Assembly: GCF_040712315.1 (NCBI RefSeq)
Contig: NC_134023.1
Span: forward strand, 17,989,442-18,053,441
DNA from: Castanea sativa
Lineage: Eukaryota > Streptophyta > Magnoliopsida > Fagales > Fagaceae
DNA length: 64,000 bases
Reading direction: 5' to 3'
Of this stretch, positions 1 through 12,638 are shown one piece after another. Both the position numbers and the translations under genes were made by a program. Position 1 is the stretch's first letter; each line of letters starts with the position of its first letter. The notes beneath the pieces were generated by a model. The model worked only from the letters and a program-made list of their open reading frames with translations, ran no database searches and was not told where the DNA came from.

Positions 1-84
1 TACAAAAAAACTAAACTTTATTATACATACGACTACCCAAAAAAAAAAAAAAAAAACCCATATTAAATTAAATAAACCTTTTTT

Positions 85-1500
85 TTTTTATAAGTAATAA
101 AGTAATTTATTGAAAAAAGAGAGTCACCCAAGTACACAGGAAGTATACAAGGGAGAACAAATCAAAGATGAACATTACAAAAATCAAGAAAATCCAAAAT
201 AGAAAGAAAAGGAAAGCTTCTCCACACGGAGAACCAATCTAGTAAGGTTCGGAAAAAAAGAGACTTAAGAACAGGCATGGAACTCTCGATGTCTTCAAAA
301 CATCTACTATTTCTCTCCTTCCAAATACACCACAACAAGCAATGAGGAACGGCCTTCCAAATATCTCCATTACGATGGCGACCAAAACGACCTTGCCAGC
401 AAGCCAAAAGCCCCACAACAGACCTTGGCATAACCCAGTAAACTCCAAATAAACCGAAGACCATGTCCCACAATTCCATGGCAACCGGGCAGTGAAGAAA
501 GAGATGATCAACACTTTCACAATTGCACTTGCACATATAACACCAATCCAGGATGCAAATCTTTCTTTTTCTTAAATTGTCTACAGTCAGACATTTCCCC
601 AAAACTGCGGTCCAAACAAGGAAAGCAACTCTAGAGGGGATCTTCTGCTTCCAAATGCTTTTCCAAGGGAAAATTTGCTCCTTATGGCCAACAAGAAGAT
701 GGTAGTAAGAACTAACCGTGAACCCCTTACTCTTACAGGGCAGCCAACAGGACTTGTCCTCCCCAATCCCCCTTACGGGAGTGCTATAAATGGAATTGAT
801 GAAGCTCCTGAAAGCTTCCAATTCACGATTATGCACATCCCTACAAAACTGAAACTCCCAATGGAGGAATCCATTGGTGTACCTCAAAAGATCCGCCACA
901 GTAGCCTCTTTTCTACGACAAATCCTAAATAATTCCGGATAGCGAACGGCAAGAGAAGAAGAACCACACCAATGATCTAGCCAGAACAACACCTTTGATC
1001 CATCTCCAATATCAAACATAATAAAACGAGATAAGGAGTGCCACCCCCGTCTAATGTTTTTCCACAAACTGACACCATAACGACCAGAGAAAGAGGTAGA
1101 ACACCAGCCACCCCAATCACAACCATACTTCACCTCAATCACTTGACGCCAAAGAGCATCCCTTTCTTGCCCAAATCTCCATAACCACTTCCCTAATAAG
1201 GCAATATTGAAGGTTCTCAGATTCCTGATCCCCAACCCACCTGAAGAGAAAGGAGAACACACCGAAGACCAATCAACCAGATGAAATTTGGGCTCATCTC
1301 CTAGACCACCCCAAAGAAAGTCACGTTGAAGTCTAGCAATTCGGTTGGCCACAGAAGCAGGAATAGGGAATAAGGAAAGGAAATAAGTAGGAAGATTGGA
1401 GAGAGTGCTTTTAATTAAAGTGACTCTACCTCCCTTGGATAAATATAATTTTTTCCAACCTGCTAATTTTCTTTCCATCCTTTCAAGAATAGGACTAACC
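85..1500 (-). mobile_element. 5'-truncated L1-type LINE, 3' part of ORF2
   Basis: An open frame on the minus strand (162-1478, 438 codons) encodes the end of a LINE ORF2: the region after the reverse transcriptase palm ([16 protein letters not shown], then LWGG), a tryptophan-rich linker and a zf-RVT zinc-binding domain (CYMCKCNCESVDHLFLHC). The catalytic FADD motif is missing because the copy is cut off at its 5' side near 1500. The 3' end lies at low coordinates, where a minus-strand tail similar to other LINE copies here (TATACTTCCTGTGTAC, then TTACTTATAAAAA) ends in poly(A) near 78-90. The long intact frame suggests a fairly recent insertion, but it cannot move by itself. It lies downstream of the protease gene and has no host role that I can see. 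Confidence 0.9.
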
Positions 1501-1985
1501 TTCTAATCTATAATTAATTCTAAGGAACACACATGACTAACCCCTCTCTCCTCTCCTCCCCCCCCGCCCCCCCCAAAAAAAAAAGTAAATATTATCCTTA
1601 TGACAATAAGTAATTAACAAAAAACACTCTACTGACTCGCAAATAACAATTTTCGTTTTTTTTTCTATAGGGAACAAAGGTACAGTGAACACCCCATATC
1701 TCAAACAACTATTGCTGTCATACATAAAGTAGAAGATTTTGCCGCTATAATCAGTTCACGAGTTCATTATCGGATTGCGGTATATATAATTTTTTATAAG
1801 AATTGAGGTATATATGGTACATCAGTTGAAGCAAAACCCCTTTGCTGTATGTCTAAACTTCCAAAGTATAAAAACTTCAAAGGACTGTACCATCCCACGA
1901 AGACTTATTTCATCGTATACGCATCAAATAAAAGCAGAACCCATAAGCTTAACACCAAAAAATTTTATAAAGGTCCATAAATTTT
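1501..1985. other. Intergenic spacer, no gene seen
   Basis: AT-rich sequence between two LINE fragments, with a mixed C/A homopolymer stretch around 1557-1585. No reading frame with recognisable similarity was found on either strand. Confidence 0.6.
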
Positions 1986-1989
1986 TAAT

Positions 1990-3241
1990 ATCCTCTCAAA
2001 TGGACTACGGTTTGTGCTCCTCTTCATTTTGGGGGCTTGGCTATTAGAAGCTTAAGAAAATTTAACAAAGCATTGTTTGGTAAATGGCTAGGAGATTTGC
2101 GAATGAGCGACAAGCCTTGTGGAGGAGAGTGATAGGGATAAAGTATGGCTGTGGAGAAGGAGGTTGGTGCTCTCTTCCCGTTACTGGCACCCATTGAGTG
2201 AGTTTGTGGAAGTCTATTAGTCATGGCTGGCCTTCTTTTGTTCGTCACATTCAGTTTAAGGTTGGGACTGAATTTACTGTTAGATTCTGGAAGGACATCT
2301 GGTGTGGGGACACCCCTTTGAGTTTAGCTATCTAGAACTATTTACTATTAGTCGAAATAAGGAGGCCTATGTGGCTGGTGTGATGAAGTTCCCAAATGGT
2401 GTTCTTTTCTGGGACTTAATTTTTGTCAGAACCCCCCAAGATCAGGGATTAGAATCTTTCTACAATTTCATGGCTAGAATCTATGGGAACCCTTTGAGAG
2501 GAGTTAGGGACGATAAGATTTTTTGGAAACCTGCTATGGGAAGAGGTTTTGCAGTTCATTCTTATTATCAGGTTCCAACAAAATGTATTGATCATTCTTT
2601 CCCTTGGAGGACTGTTTGGAAGCCTAAGGTCCCTTCCAGAGTTGCTTTTTTTGTCTGAACTGCAGCTTTGGGGAATGTTTTAACTATTGATAATCGGTGT
2701 TGTATGTGAAACTGCAGTTTGAATTTAACTGCAGTTTGAATTTAAATTGATGTTGTATGTGTAAAAAGAATGGGAAATCAGTAGACCACCTCCTTATCCA
2801 TTGCCCCTTTGCTTTTGATTTGTGGTCTATAGTGTTTACTTTGTTTGGCATTCACTAGATTATGCTAAAGACAGTGGTGGAGTTGTTGGCTTGTTGGCAG
2901 GGAAAGTTTGGGCAACATCGGAATGGTGCTATTTAGATGGCTGTCCCTCATTGTTTGATGTGGTGCATTTGGTGGGAGAGGAATAACCGGCATTTTGAGG
3001 ACTTGGAGAAAACAGTTTCAGATCTCAAACTTTCCTTTTTCAAGACTCTACTGGACTGGGTTGAAATGTTACGCTGTCATTCTTTCTCTTCTTTTCATGA
3101 TATTTTTTCAGTTCATGGGTTTATGGAATTTTGTACTTTATGCTCTTGAATTGTTTCTTTGTCCCTGATGTATACTCCCTGTATACTCAGGTGACACTTT
3201 TCTTCTTTTTATAATATAATTTTTATTACTTATCAAAAAAA
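1990..3241 (+). mobile_element. Degenerate L1-type LINE fragment
   Basis: The plus strand carries the same ORF2 C-terminal module as the LINE at 85-1500, broken by stops and frameshifts. Recognisable pieces are [16 protein letters not shown] near 2140-2190, the tract at 2302-2658 ([19 protein letters not shown]) and 2937-3149 ([20 protein letters not shown]). The 3' tail (GTATACTCCCTGTATACTC, then TTACTTATCAAAAAA) ends near 3241. It is a closer relative of the LINE at 36005-39100 than of the one at 85-1500. Together with the minus-strand copy it forms a head-to-head pair downstream of the protease gene. Confidence 0.88.
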
Positions 3242-3417
3242 GAACTGTTACAACCTTGGAAAGCTTTCCTACTAATGAAATGTATTGCACTTCACAAGAT
3301 AAAAAGGACCACACAGGAATTCAGATACGGTTCTTCAAGAAAATGCAAGTATTTGAAGTTTGACTATACAATAAAAGTTCCTAAATATACATTATACATG
3401 TAAAAGTTGTAGGATAC
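3242..3417 (-). other. Probable 3' UTR of the UBP25-type gene
   Basis: Unique sequence between the TAA stop of the protease gene (3418-3420) and the poly(A) tail of the neighbouring LINE. No coding exon was recognised here. The stop codon overlaps a good splice donor (GTAAGTAT starting at 3421 on the minus strand), so a further 3' exon cannot be excluded. Confidence 0.4.
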
Positions 3418-6400
3418 TTACTTGAATTCACTAGTACTTGATGGACCATTTCCAGCTTCTTCACGTAACCTCTTCTTTGATCTCATGAAACTAAAAACCT
3501 CATCTGACCAGCCACATGATCGCAAAACTGAAAAGGCTTCTTTCTCGAGACTAAAAGCTTCTTTCTTGAGACTAAGAGAGAATAAAATAAAAAGGGTAAA
3601 TGAATTAAATAATTAAGGAAAAAGACACTGTTAGACAACAAAAAACATTCAACAGTCAAACATGAGCAACCTAACAGAAGAAAAAGAACGAAATTGAGTC
3701 TGGCATATAAAAATAAAAAAAGGAAGACTTCATTTTACTAAACATTGTATTATACATTTTAAAAATCAGAGGAAATTCAGGGATTGTGCACACAAGATTT
3801 TCCAAGCAGGATTATAGGACAGAAATAACAATTAGAGATAATCTAAAACGAAAAAACAAAAGGAAAAAAAGTCAATGGCCCAAACCATATGGCATCTCTG
3901 TTCCCTAAAAGAGGGGGTGCATAGTGAGGTCATGGACCCAATTCCCTGTGACGAGTATTTATCTATAGAAGCATGAATCATCCACAAATATCACAAAATT
4001 GACCTGAAAATATTGTCAGAACTTATCGAGGTAATTGACCTAGGAGGTACAAACTCCAAAGATACAATTTGAACCACAACTAATTTATAAACGGGTTCAT
4101 CAGTAACTTCATTCTAACTAACGCTTCTTATACATTTCTAGCATTAATACATTAACTAAATGCTCCAACATAATTCAAGTTCATAATTCTCAACCCAACT
4201 CTAAAGCTCTCAATACTTTCTACTAACGGAGCTGGATGAAAGATAGGAGTCAAATGTCTGACAATATAGGAACTTTAAATTAATATGGATGTAAAATGAT
4301 GCAGTCCATGCGGATAAGAAAGAGTTCAAGGAAGAACAAGATTAAACACCAAAAGGATCAAAATCTATGGGTCTAGATTTGATGTGGGACTTTCTTGACA
4401 CCTTCCATAGGTTATTTTAGTTATTATTTAGTCTTAGTATTCAGTTTTTAAAGTAAGAAAGTTGCTGGTTTAGTTTTAATTAAGAATTACTAAAATAAGG
4501 AAAATTTGGCAATTTCAAGAAATCTGGAATGGGCTGTCCTTGTCTGCAGCAAAGGCCCATGAGTCTTGTTTTATGTTTTGAGTCCTTTTCCTTCTTTTCT
4601 GATCAGTAGGAAAGAATTTTATTTAAATAAAAAATAAAAAAAGCCAAGGCCTAAGTACATAAGGAGTATATTAAGGACACTCAAAAAAGGAGGAAAAAAA
4701 AGGGGAGGGGGGAGGGGGACCATAAAAAATTTATTCATGGTGGTTTAGAAGCTACTAAGTCCTTTTTGTTTGTTATTAATAATCCTAGTCATTCTAGGAA
4801 TAGGTTATTTAGAATCCTAGTCCTTCTAGGAAAGGATTTAACAATAGCCTGTATAAAGGCTTTATTGTAGTCAATAATATTCGTAGTGAAATTGATTCTA
4901 ACAAAAATCCAGCAGCTTATTTTAAGCTTTGAGGGTGGATTTCCTTCTCCTACGTGATTGCTTAGGAAGTCCTAGGTGTGATTGCCCAGTGTCTATTTAT
5001 CTTTTTCAGTTCTATCCCATGTTTTAGCCCTAAAAAGCCATCAAAATTCATTCTTTTCTAACCCAAAGCCCTTAACATCATTTCTTATACAAAAACCCTT
5101 CAAGAACTTATCAAAAAATCTATTGAAGTGCTGAATTCTTAAAGATCCTACTTCATAAACTAACCAAGAGAATAAGAAATACATATTTAGCAAAGTAATT
5201 CTTGACCAGACCCTAATGAACATAAGTTATTAGCGATAAGTATTTTACAAAGGAATAAGAAGGGCATAACATACACTTCTTTCAGTTCTTCAAATTTTGC
5301 CTGGAATTGAGAATCCTGTGCTAACAAAATGCAAGAGCCATCGTCCTTTGATTTTCTTTGAGACGCTGAGATCTCAGCATGCCCATTGACAGCACAAGTT
5401 CCCAATTCATGGTGGTCAGGTCCTCCCACTGTCACCCTGCTCATTGTGCCATTAACTTCACCACCATCTGGTTTCACTAAATTAATATCTCCCCTCTGAC
5501 TAATACCATTTTCAACAGTTAAAGTGAATGCTTTGTTGTTCTTACTACCAGCAACATCAACATTTTTGGTTTTGTTAAAACCATTCATATTTGTGGACAA
5601 TGCCACATCTTTTTCACTTTTCTCTGTAGAATTTGAAGCTTTCACATCCCCATTTGCTTCCATTGATTGAATCTTATGAGCGTCAAGTTTTCCATTACCA
5701 TTTGCAAGAGGTCTTTTGGAATTAGAGTTTGATAGGTTAAATCTCATCCGTGGGCTAGAAGCTACTTTAACACCTTTGGGAATGGCTGAGACATCCTTCT
5801 GAAAAGATTGATCAAAAGATGCTTTTGGATGCACTGATTTTGTTGGGAGAGCAGCCTTTGGGCTTTTAAATGCCTCACTGCCATTGCAATCACGAGACCT
5901 TATTCCATTTGAAGCAAGAGCAGTGCTGGCAGATGCCGGCCTTTGATTTGTACGAGAGAAGAAAAGAATATAAACCTTTTCCGACAAGACCTCCTGCAGT
6001 GTTGAAACCGAGACAAAAGAATCATTGCAGCAGTACCACCGACCCATTGCATCCTGTACACGCATGGAGAATATAGACCAGCAAATACTTATTTAGCTGC
6101 TTTCTCATAATTTATTTAATGTTTAAAGAGAGCAGGGTAGGCATATAAGACCTTTATATATGCATAATAGTGTCCAGATTCTTGCGAGTAGCCGGAATGC
6201 ACAATAGTACCAAAGAGCTTATATTCTGGTCGTGGATCCTGTATTAGACCCAAAAGGAAGTAAACAATACTATAAAGGAAACTCAGGAACACATCACATG
6301 CATACAGAAGAGAACAAGTACACAATAAAAGCAGTCTTGAAGGACTTTATTTTTCTAAGTACATGCAATTTTATTAATTAAAATTTTCATAAAGGTACAA

Positions 6401-9400
6401 CAGGAACAGAAGGTGTCTATCGGTTATATTCCAAAGAGTTTTCCTACAGAGATATTGAAAAAAATGTGCATATGAAATCATACAAATTTGAGGGTCTACT
6501 CCCATCCAATGAAATTCAATAGAATCAAGACCCAACAAATTGAGATTTTAATCTCTATAGATAGGCCTTGCCCCTCAAAAGTCTCCTAGGCCTCTCTCTC
6601 CCAATTTGCCACATTAAACATGATGGGGCTATATTCCACAAATAAAGTTTTTGGGCTCCATCATCAACATTGAGCAGTCCTGTGGGACTATATAGCAGAG
6701 GAAGCATCAGCACAAGAAACCAGAAAATTTTCTACCAATCTTTAGACAACAGTATGCAAAGCAATAACTCTGATTTTTATTATGAACTTGACAGAGTTGA
6801 CTAATACGAAGAAAAAAAACATTAATTCGTATAAACTACTAACTACAGAAACCAGAATAACACTATCAAAGGACATAACAACCCTACAATCCCGCTTGTG
6901 TTGATCACTTAAAAAGACACAATAAAGTCCAAGAATGAACTCCATTGTGCCTTGCCATACAAAATTTATATTAGGATTCGGCAACATTTGTGCAGGCCAA
7001 GCTCAAAAGGGGCAGCCAATGGATCTTGAACCCATGACCTCATAATATATTAAGTAACTGTCAATAAAGCTATAGCTTATTGGCTGCCATGTAGCTATTT
7101 TTTTCATGTTATTTGTGTCCTTTTAGCTACTTTTGATTAGGGCCAGCATTGATTTAATCATAGTGCTGGAGATTTTTTTCATTTAAGTATTTGTTTAGCA
7201 TTATAAAAAGGATTGTAATTCTAAGATTTGAAAGGATAGCAATTTTTTTTTAAAGCATGTTATCCTTTCAAGTTATCGAGAATTAACAAGTTAAAGTTTT
7301 TTTTATTTCCTTCACATCTCTCTAATTTTTCTGCTTCCTTCTCATTCAATTTCTAATTGACCATTAACCTCTTTTTTTCTCTCTACCATGTCAATCAATC
7401 TAAAGATTTAATCAAATCATATCTAAACATCCCTACAAGCATATTAAACCCTAAATTTTATTCCTGATACTCTCCACCATGAAACCCTAATTGACCCTAC
7501 TCCTTTCTACGCCCTAATGCCCCAATATAGAGATAGAAAGTGCAGGATTCAGCTGCCGCCCTGCATCACTACCTCATGAAATCCAAAAAGGTTCCATCTA
7601 CTTTATCAATTCTTAAATTCAAAAAAAATAGGATCTCTATGTTTACACGTACTCTTTTTGATGGGTCCCAAGTTTGGGGTTCTACACAGTGTTCATCCAT
7701 TTTAGAGTTACAAGCTTCTCTTAGATTTCCCATTTGATACTTCTGTAACTTTTATGATGCATTGTGTTCATCATCATGAACATGGAGCATTATTCATTCC
7801 ACTTGGGAATATGAATTCCACTTCCTTGGTAAATAATTCTTGGAAGAATTCTGAACCCATTCTTTTTAAGCGTATGCAGTACTTTTGTGTTTACGGGCCA
7901 AAGTTTTAACACAAGAAAGCCGAAGTATTAATATATCTGCATTACTTATCAAAAAATTAGGGGGGGGAGGGGGGAGATGAATGCTATTTGCCAAACCCAG
8001 AAGAAGCATTGTCCTAAAGATAGACTAGAGCTCACGTGATCAAGTATTCGTAGTATGCTATTTTTTTTTTTTTTTTTTTTTGGTAAGAAAGAATGGTATA
8101 TATACAAGAGTCTACTCTATGCATAAAGAACATAGAGCAAACCCAAGAAATACAAGAAGAAGAAAACGGCGAAACAACAAAAAGGAAAACCAAACAAGAG
8201 AATAATTACAAAAGAAAAAGGGAGCAAAGAAAAGAATGGAGAGAATCACTAGGCGTGAGTCCCCAAGCCCAAGACCAATCAAAAAGAGTTCCACTAAAAG
8301 AAGCAAGTATCTGATCACTGGAGCTATCCAAGTCCTCAAAAGTCCTCCAATTCCATTCCTTCCAAATAAACCATAGGATGCACAACGGAACTAAATTCCA
8401 AATCTGAGATGAAAGCTTCCCCAACCAATTCCACTAGCCAAAAAGCGAGCCTGAGATCGATCTAGGTATAACCCAAGACAAACCAAAAGTTATAAAGACA
8501 AAGCTCCATAACCGAAAAGCCATCTCACAATGAAGAAGTAGGTGGTCTGCCGTCTCTCCACAATGACAGCACATAATGCACCAATCCACAAAATCCAAAC
8601 CCCTCACTCTCAAGTTATCTCCCATTAGGATCTTATTCCAAGCTACACACCAAACAAAAAAAGCAACTCGCCTAGGGGCCTTTGCTCTCCATATAGCTTT
8701 CCAAGGAATAACAGTCGAGGGAGAATCCCTTAGTTTGTTATAATATGACCGGATGTCAAAAGCCCCATTAGGCTTCAATTTCCATCTCATCTGGTCTCCA
8801 GCATCCATAGGAGGAGTATTGGCTCCCAATATACGAAGAAAATGCAGCCCTTCATCCATCTCCCAATCATTAAACTCTCTAATAAAACGAACATCCCAAA
8901 TTCTTCTCTCCTCTGCCCCCAGCCTTAGCAAAGAAGCTTCTACAGAAACATCCTTATCAGTGGCAATACCATACAATCTTGGGAATGCCAATTGAAAAGG
9001 TTGATCCCCGGTTCTCCCTTGTATACTCCCTGTGTACTTGGGTGACTCTCTCTTTTTTATATCAATGAAATTATCTTTATTACTTATCAAAAAAAAAAAA
9101 AAAAAAGGTTGATCCCCATACCACCCATCCTGCCAAAACCTCACTCTATTCCCCAACCCAACAACAAACTGACAATTTTTGCTGAAATCCTCCCATCCCA
9201 TGCGAATACCTTTCCACAAACCACACCTATGAGCTCAATTACCCAGCTTTGAGGTCCATCCCCCCCATTCTTCCCCATATTTTGAAGCTACCACCCTCCT
9301 CCATAACCGATCCTCTTCCTTCCCAAACCACCACAGCCATTTCCCCAATAAGGCCTTATTGAAAGTAGTAAGTTTCCTTATCCCCAGGCCACCATTGGCT

Positions 9401-12400
9401 ATAGGCGCACAAACTTTATCCCAACCTACCAGATGAATCTTGCTATCACCCCATAGAAAATCCCTTTACAACTTTTCAATTTTATTAGCCACATGAGTAG
9501 GAATGGTGAATAACGATAGAAAGTAAGTAGGAAGACTAGATAGCGTACTCTTGAGTAACATCAATCGACCCCCCTTAGACAAATACAATTTCTTCCACCC
9601 GGCTAACTTCCGCTCAATTTTTTCCAAAATTGGATTCCAAATTGAAGGGGAATTATGAGAAGCCCCCAACAGCATGCCAAGATACGACATAGGCAGAGTT
9701 CCAACTCTGCAGCCCAAAATATCTGCCAGGGCATGCACATCAACTGTCAAAGAATTAAAAGTAAAAACACCCGAAGCATTTTTCCACTCTAGCGAAGTTC
9801 AAAGAAAAAACAACTCCATATCATGAGTTGATCTCTCACATCCTTCAAAAGTACAAGCATTCCTCTCCCACCAAATACCCCACATAATACAATGAGGAAT
9901 CTTCCTCCAAGTCACCAAGGACTTACATCTACTACATTTATACGACCAGCTTGCTCGAAAATCCACAACATGGCATGGCATAATCCAATGAACCCCAAAT
10001 AAAGAAAATACCATATTCCACAACTCTAGCTACATGAAAAGGTAACAATAAATGATCAATGGACTCCCCATCCTTCTTGCAGATGCAACACCAATCCAAC
10101 AAAACTACTCTGAGTTTCCGCAAATTATCTTTAGTTAAAAAATATGCCCCAAAGCTGCTGTCTACATGAAGAAACCAACCTCTGTTGGCACCTTTAGCCT
10201 CCATAAAGGTTTCCAAGGGAAAAAAAGAATGGGTGGAAGAACACAAAACCTTATAAAAATATTTAACATCAGAAAGTCCACTGGCAGAAGGTATCCAGCA
10301 TAATTGATCCACTCCGTTCCCTCTCACCAAGCCAGAATAAATCAAATCCAAAAAGGTGACCACCGACTCCAATTCCCAGTCTTGTACCGGACGAACAAAA
10401 TTAACATTCCAATGGAAACCATCCCCTGAGGAAGATAAAAGCTCAGCCACAAAAGATTTCTTATTACTGGCAATACCAAATAATTCAGGAAAGACATCTT
10501 TTAAAGGAGTCCCCCCACACCAAGTATCAAACCAGAATTTGATATTGGCACCATTCCCCACCTTAAAAGCAACAAGACTATGAAAACTGTCCAATCCCTT
10601 CCAGATATTCTTCCAAAGGCAAACACCATAAGTCCCTTGCACACCATTAGAGCACCAACACTCCCCCCCCCCCCCCAACATACTACCATATTTAGCATCC
10701 ACAACTCTTCTCCATAAAGCATCTCTCTCCATAGCAAAACCTCCCTCCTTTGGCACTACTTTTAAGAAGTTCTATAGAACAATAAGATGCCACTCATATC
10801 ATATATCCTATTGCTCACCAGTTCTCATAACTAAAATTTCAGAAGGATTAGTTACACTTCTAAAACTCATACTAAGATATGAAAGCACACTTGCCTTATC
10901 ATCATGTCCTAAATTATCTTCACTAACGAGGGAGCTATCAAAAGTAAATTGCTGATATATTGTCAAAAATCATTCCCCTAAATAAATTCATCAGTAACCT
11001 TGGCTAATTTCCTTTTCGATTTCAGCTAATCTAGCAGTTATATAAAAGCCAAAGTCTCACATTTCTAGGACAAAGTAGGAGAAGCAAGGGGTAACTTATG
11101 CCAATGAGCTCTGTCTCACATGGCACTCCCCTCCTCCCATAATAATAGGCGGAGGAAAAGATCAAAGGTTTAAAACCCACTAAATGGTGCATCCTACCAA
11201 TAAAACAAAGGGTAATTCATGGATGTCAATCATTTCAGCTAGATACGAATCGATGCCATAGAAATTAAGTTTATAATGATTTTTTTTATATAAGCAATAA
11301 GCATTTATAATTATAATCAGAAAGAAAGAGTACAACTGTTCTATTGAACATTGAGGTACACTAGGAGATTGGATTTCTAATCATGATTCTCTACCTTGTT
11401 ATTGTAAGTCAATTTCTCTACCTAACCTTTACATCTAATTATTAATCATGTATATTTTGTATGTCCTGCATAGTTTTATTAGGTATATACCTGACTTGCT
11501 TTACACATGAAACTCGAAAGCACCAAAACTTCCTCAAATGCAATTGCCTTATCAATCTTCCCGCCATATACACTCTCAAATCTCTGCCAACAATAACACT
11601 TACATTAGAAACCAATGACCCCAAAAATACTAACATAAACAACAATAACAAAATAATAACACCTTCAGCTGGATTACAAGGACATTGGGCGCTTGACGTA
11701 TTGACATTTGCTTCCTCGCCGCCACCAATTTCTTACAACTAAAACAACCATAATTTCCTCAATTAAAAACAAAACAATAACCACTTGAATAATAAAGAAT
11801 TCAACAAAAATAACAACAAGAACTTACTTATCACACTTGTACTTATTGTTTCCATCCAAAACTTCGGGCTGAAAAAACTTTTGAAACGCGTCTTTAAGCG
11901 AATTACTAAGCAAAACATCAAGACTAATATCCATTATCTCGTCAACCTTATTCGACTCATTACCACAAGAAAGACACTTCACCTGGCTCTGCAATGAACC
12001 TCCAAAAATCTCCTTCACCACCGAACTACCACTACTGCTATTGCTACTACCATTACTACTACCATTACTAACAATCTCACCTCCCTTGCAGCCATTATTG
12101 TACCGCCTTTGCTGCTGCTGCTGCTGCAACTTCTTGAGCCGAAGGCAAGTGTTGTGGCAAGCATCAATCACGTAACGAAGGAACTCGTGCGCGTCCTCCT
12201 GGCGCCCGCACTTGAAGTGCTCGGCAAAAATCCTCAGACAATTCTGCAGCTTCGCAGGCGCGTCCAGCGCGAGATCCACGCTCAACGACCGCGCTATCCG
12301 CTTCTCCAGTATGCAGAACGGACACTCTCCGACGCGCTTCCTATCCTCCTCGCCTGCACAGAAAAAACCAAAACAAAAACCAATTAGCTAAAAAAGCAAA

Positions 12401-12638
12401 ACACAGAAAAATCCGAATTGCGAAAAATTGGAGGAGGCGATTGGAAAATTTATGTACAGAGAGAGGAGTGTTGGGAATTGAGGCAGAAATTGGCGAGAGG
12501 AGGAGTGTAAGTGAGGCACTGAAGAACGCTGTTGAGGTAGCAAGAATTGCCGAGGTTTCTGAGCCCTAACGGAGGACCGGTACGCCGCTTATGACTGAGC
12601 AAATTCGGCTGCCAATTCATCTGCAATTGCAAGGCCAT
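3418..12638 (-). CDS. UBP25: Ubiquitin carboxyl-terminal hydrolase, UBP25 type
   Basis: Cysteine protease that removes ubiquitin from proteins (USP/UCH family, C19). Coding exons, in transcript order: 12638-12458, 12353-11828, 11738-11663, 11583-11491, 6238-6152, 6053-5275 and 3571-3418; junctions are GT-AG and phases agree, giving about 631 residues. The start is the ATG that gives [11 protein letters not shown], as I recall for Arabidopsis UBP25; an in-frame ATG lies upstream at 12749. Exon 1 holds the Cys box ([17 protein letters not shown]). Exon 2 has [15 protein letters not shown], a poly-Gln run and a Ser/Asn-rich insert, then the first CxxC; the second CxxC (KCDNC) spans exons 2-3. 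Exons 5-6 carry the His box (SGHYYAYIK, then GRWYCCNDS). The C-terminal half of exon 6 is low-complexity. Exon 7 encodes a conserved-looking tail ([19 protein letters not shown]). Intron 4 (about 5.2 kb) is full of LINEs. All catalytic boxes are intact, so it is probably functional. Confidence 0.93.
4605..4690 (-). mobile_element. LINE 3'-tail remnant in UBP25 intron 6
   Basis: Read on the minus strand, this short piece resembles the 3' end of the local LINE family (TATACTCCTTATGTACTTAG followed by an A-rich end). It is a very short, old insertion in the last intron. The rest of this intron (3572-5274) shows no other feature apart from a G/A-rich run at 4681-4720. Confidence 0.5.
6239..8050. 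other. Intron 4 of UBP25, 3' part without genes
   Basis: AT-rich intronic DNA. The short frames here have no recognisable content. A piece near 7630-7960 ends in TTACTTATCAAAAAA and may be another degraded LINE or SINE tail. Confidence 0.5.
8053..9781 (-). mobile_element. LINE fragment in UBP25 intron 4, hit by a second LINE
   Basis: Minus-strand L1-type ORF2 C-terminus. From high to low coordinates it holds the end of the RT region (9466-9750: [20 protein letters not shown], then [16 protein letters not shown]), the linker, and the zf-RVT domain ([18 protein letters not shown], in 8434-9219), followed by a C-terminal frame at 8206-8424. Its poly(A) is the T-run at 8061-8081. The frame at 8434-9219 is interrupted by a 93-bp LINE tail inserted in the other direction (9010-9102). 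It belongs to a different subfamily from the copies at 85-1500 and 36005-39100. It is spliced out with intron 4. Confidence 0.88.
9010..9102 (+). mobile_element. Minimal LINE 3'-end insertion with 15-bp TSD
   Basis: A 93-bp plus-strand insert starts GGTTCTCCCTTGTATACTCC and ends TTACTTATC plus a poly(A) run. It matches the 3' tail of the local LINE family. It is flanked by the 15-bp direct repeat AAAAGGTTGATCCCC at 8995-9009 and 9103-9117, a target-site duplication typical of target-primed reverse transcription. This is an extreme 5' truncation nested in another LINE. Confidence 0.92.
9785..10760 (-). mobile_element. Second LINE fragment in UBP25 intron 4
   Basis: Minus-strand ORF2 C-terminus. 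9938-10756 covers the linker and zf-RVT region ([18 protein letters not shown], with the last ligands altered) and 9799-10023 covers the end ([19 protein letters not shown]). A frameshift separates the two frames. No poly(A) tail is seen: the copy ends abruptly beside the 5' end of the LINE at 8053-9781, which suggests that the latter inserted into it or that a deletion joined them. A C-run near 10663-10677 interrupts the frame. Confidence 0.85.
10761..11490. other. UBP25 intron 4, 5' part
   Basis: Intron sequence between the LINE cluster and exon 4. No gene or clear repeat is recognised. The donor of this intron is at 11490 (GTATATACC on the minus strand). Confidence 0.6.

Noticed and set aside
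12109..12140. Trinucleotide expansion in UBP25 exon 2
   Set aside because: A short poly-Gln run (about six codons) is normal for this part of the protein and not unusual in length.
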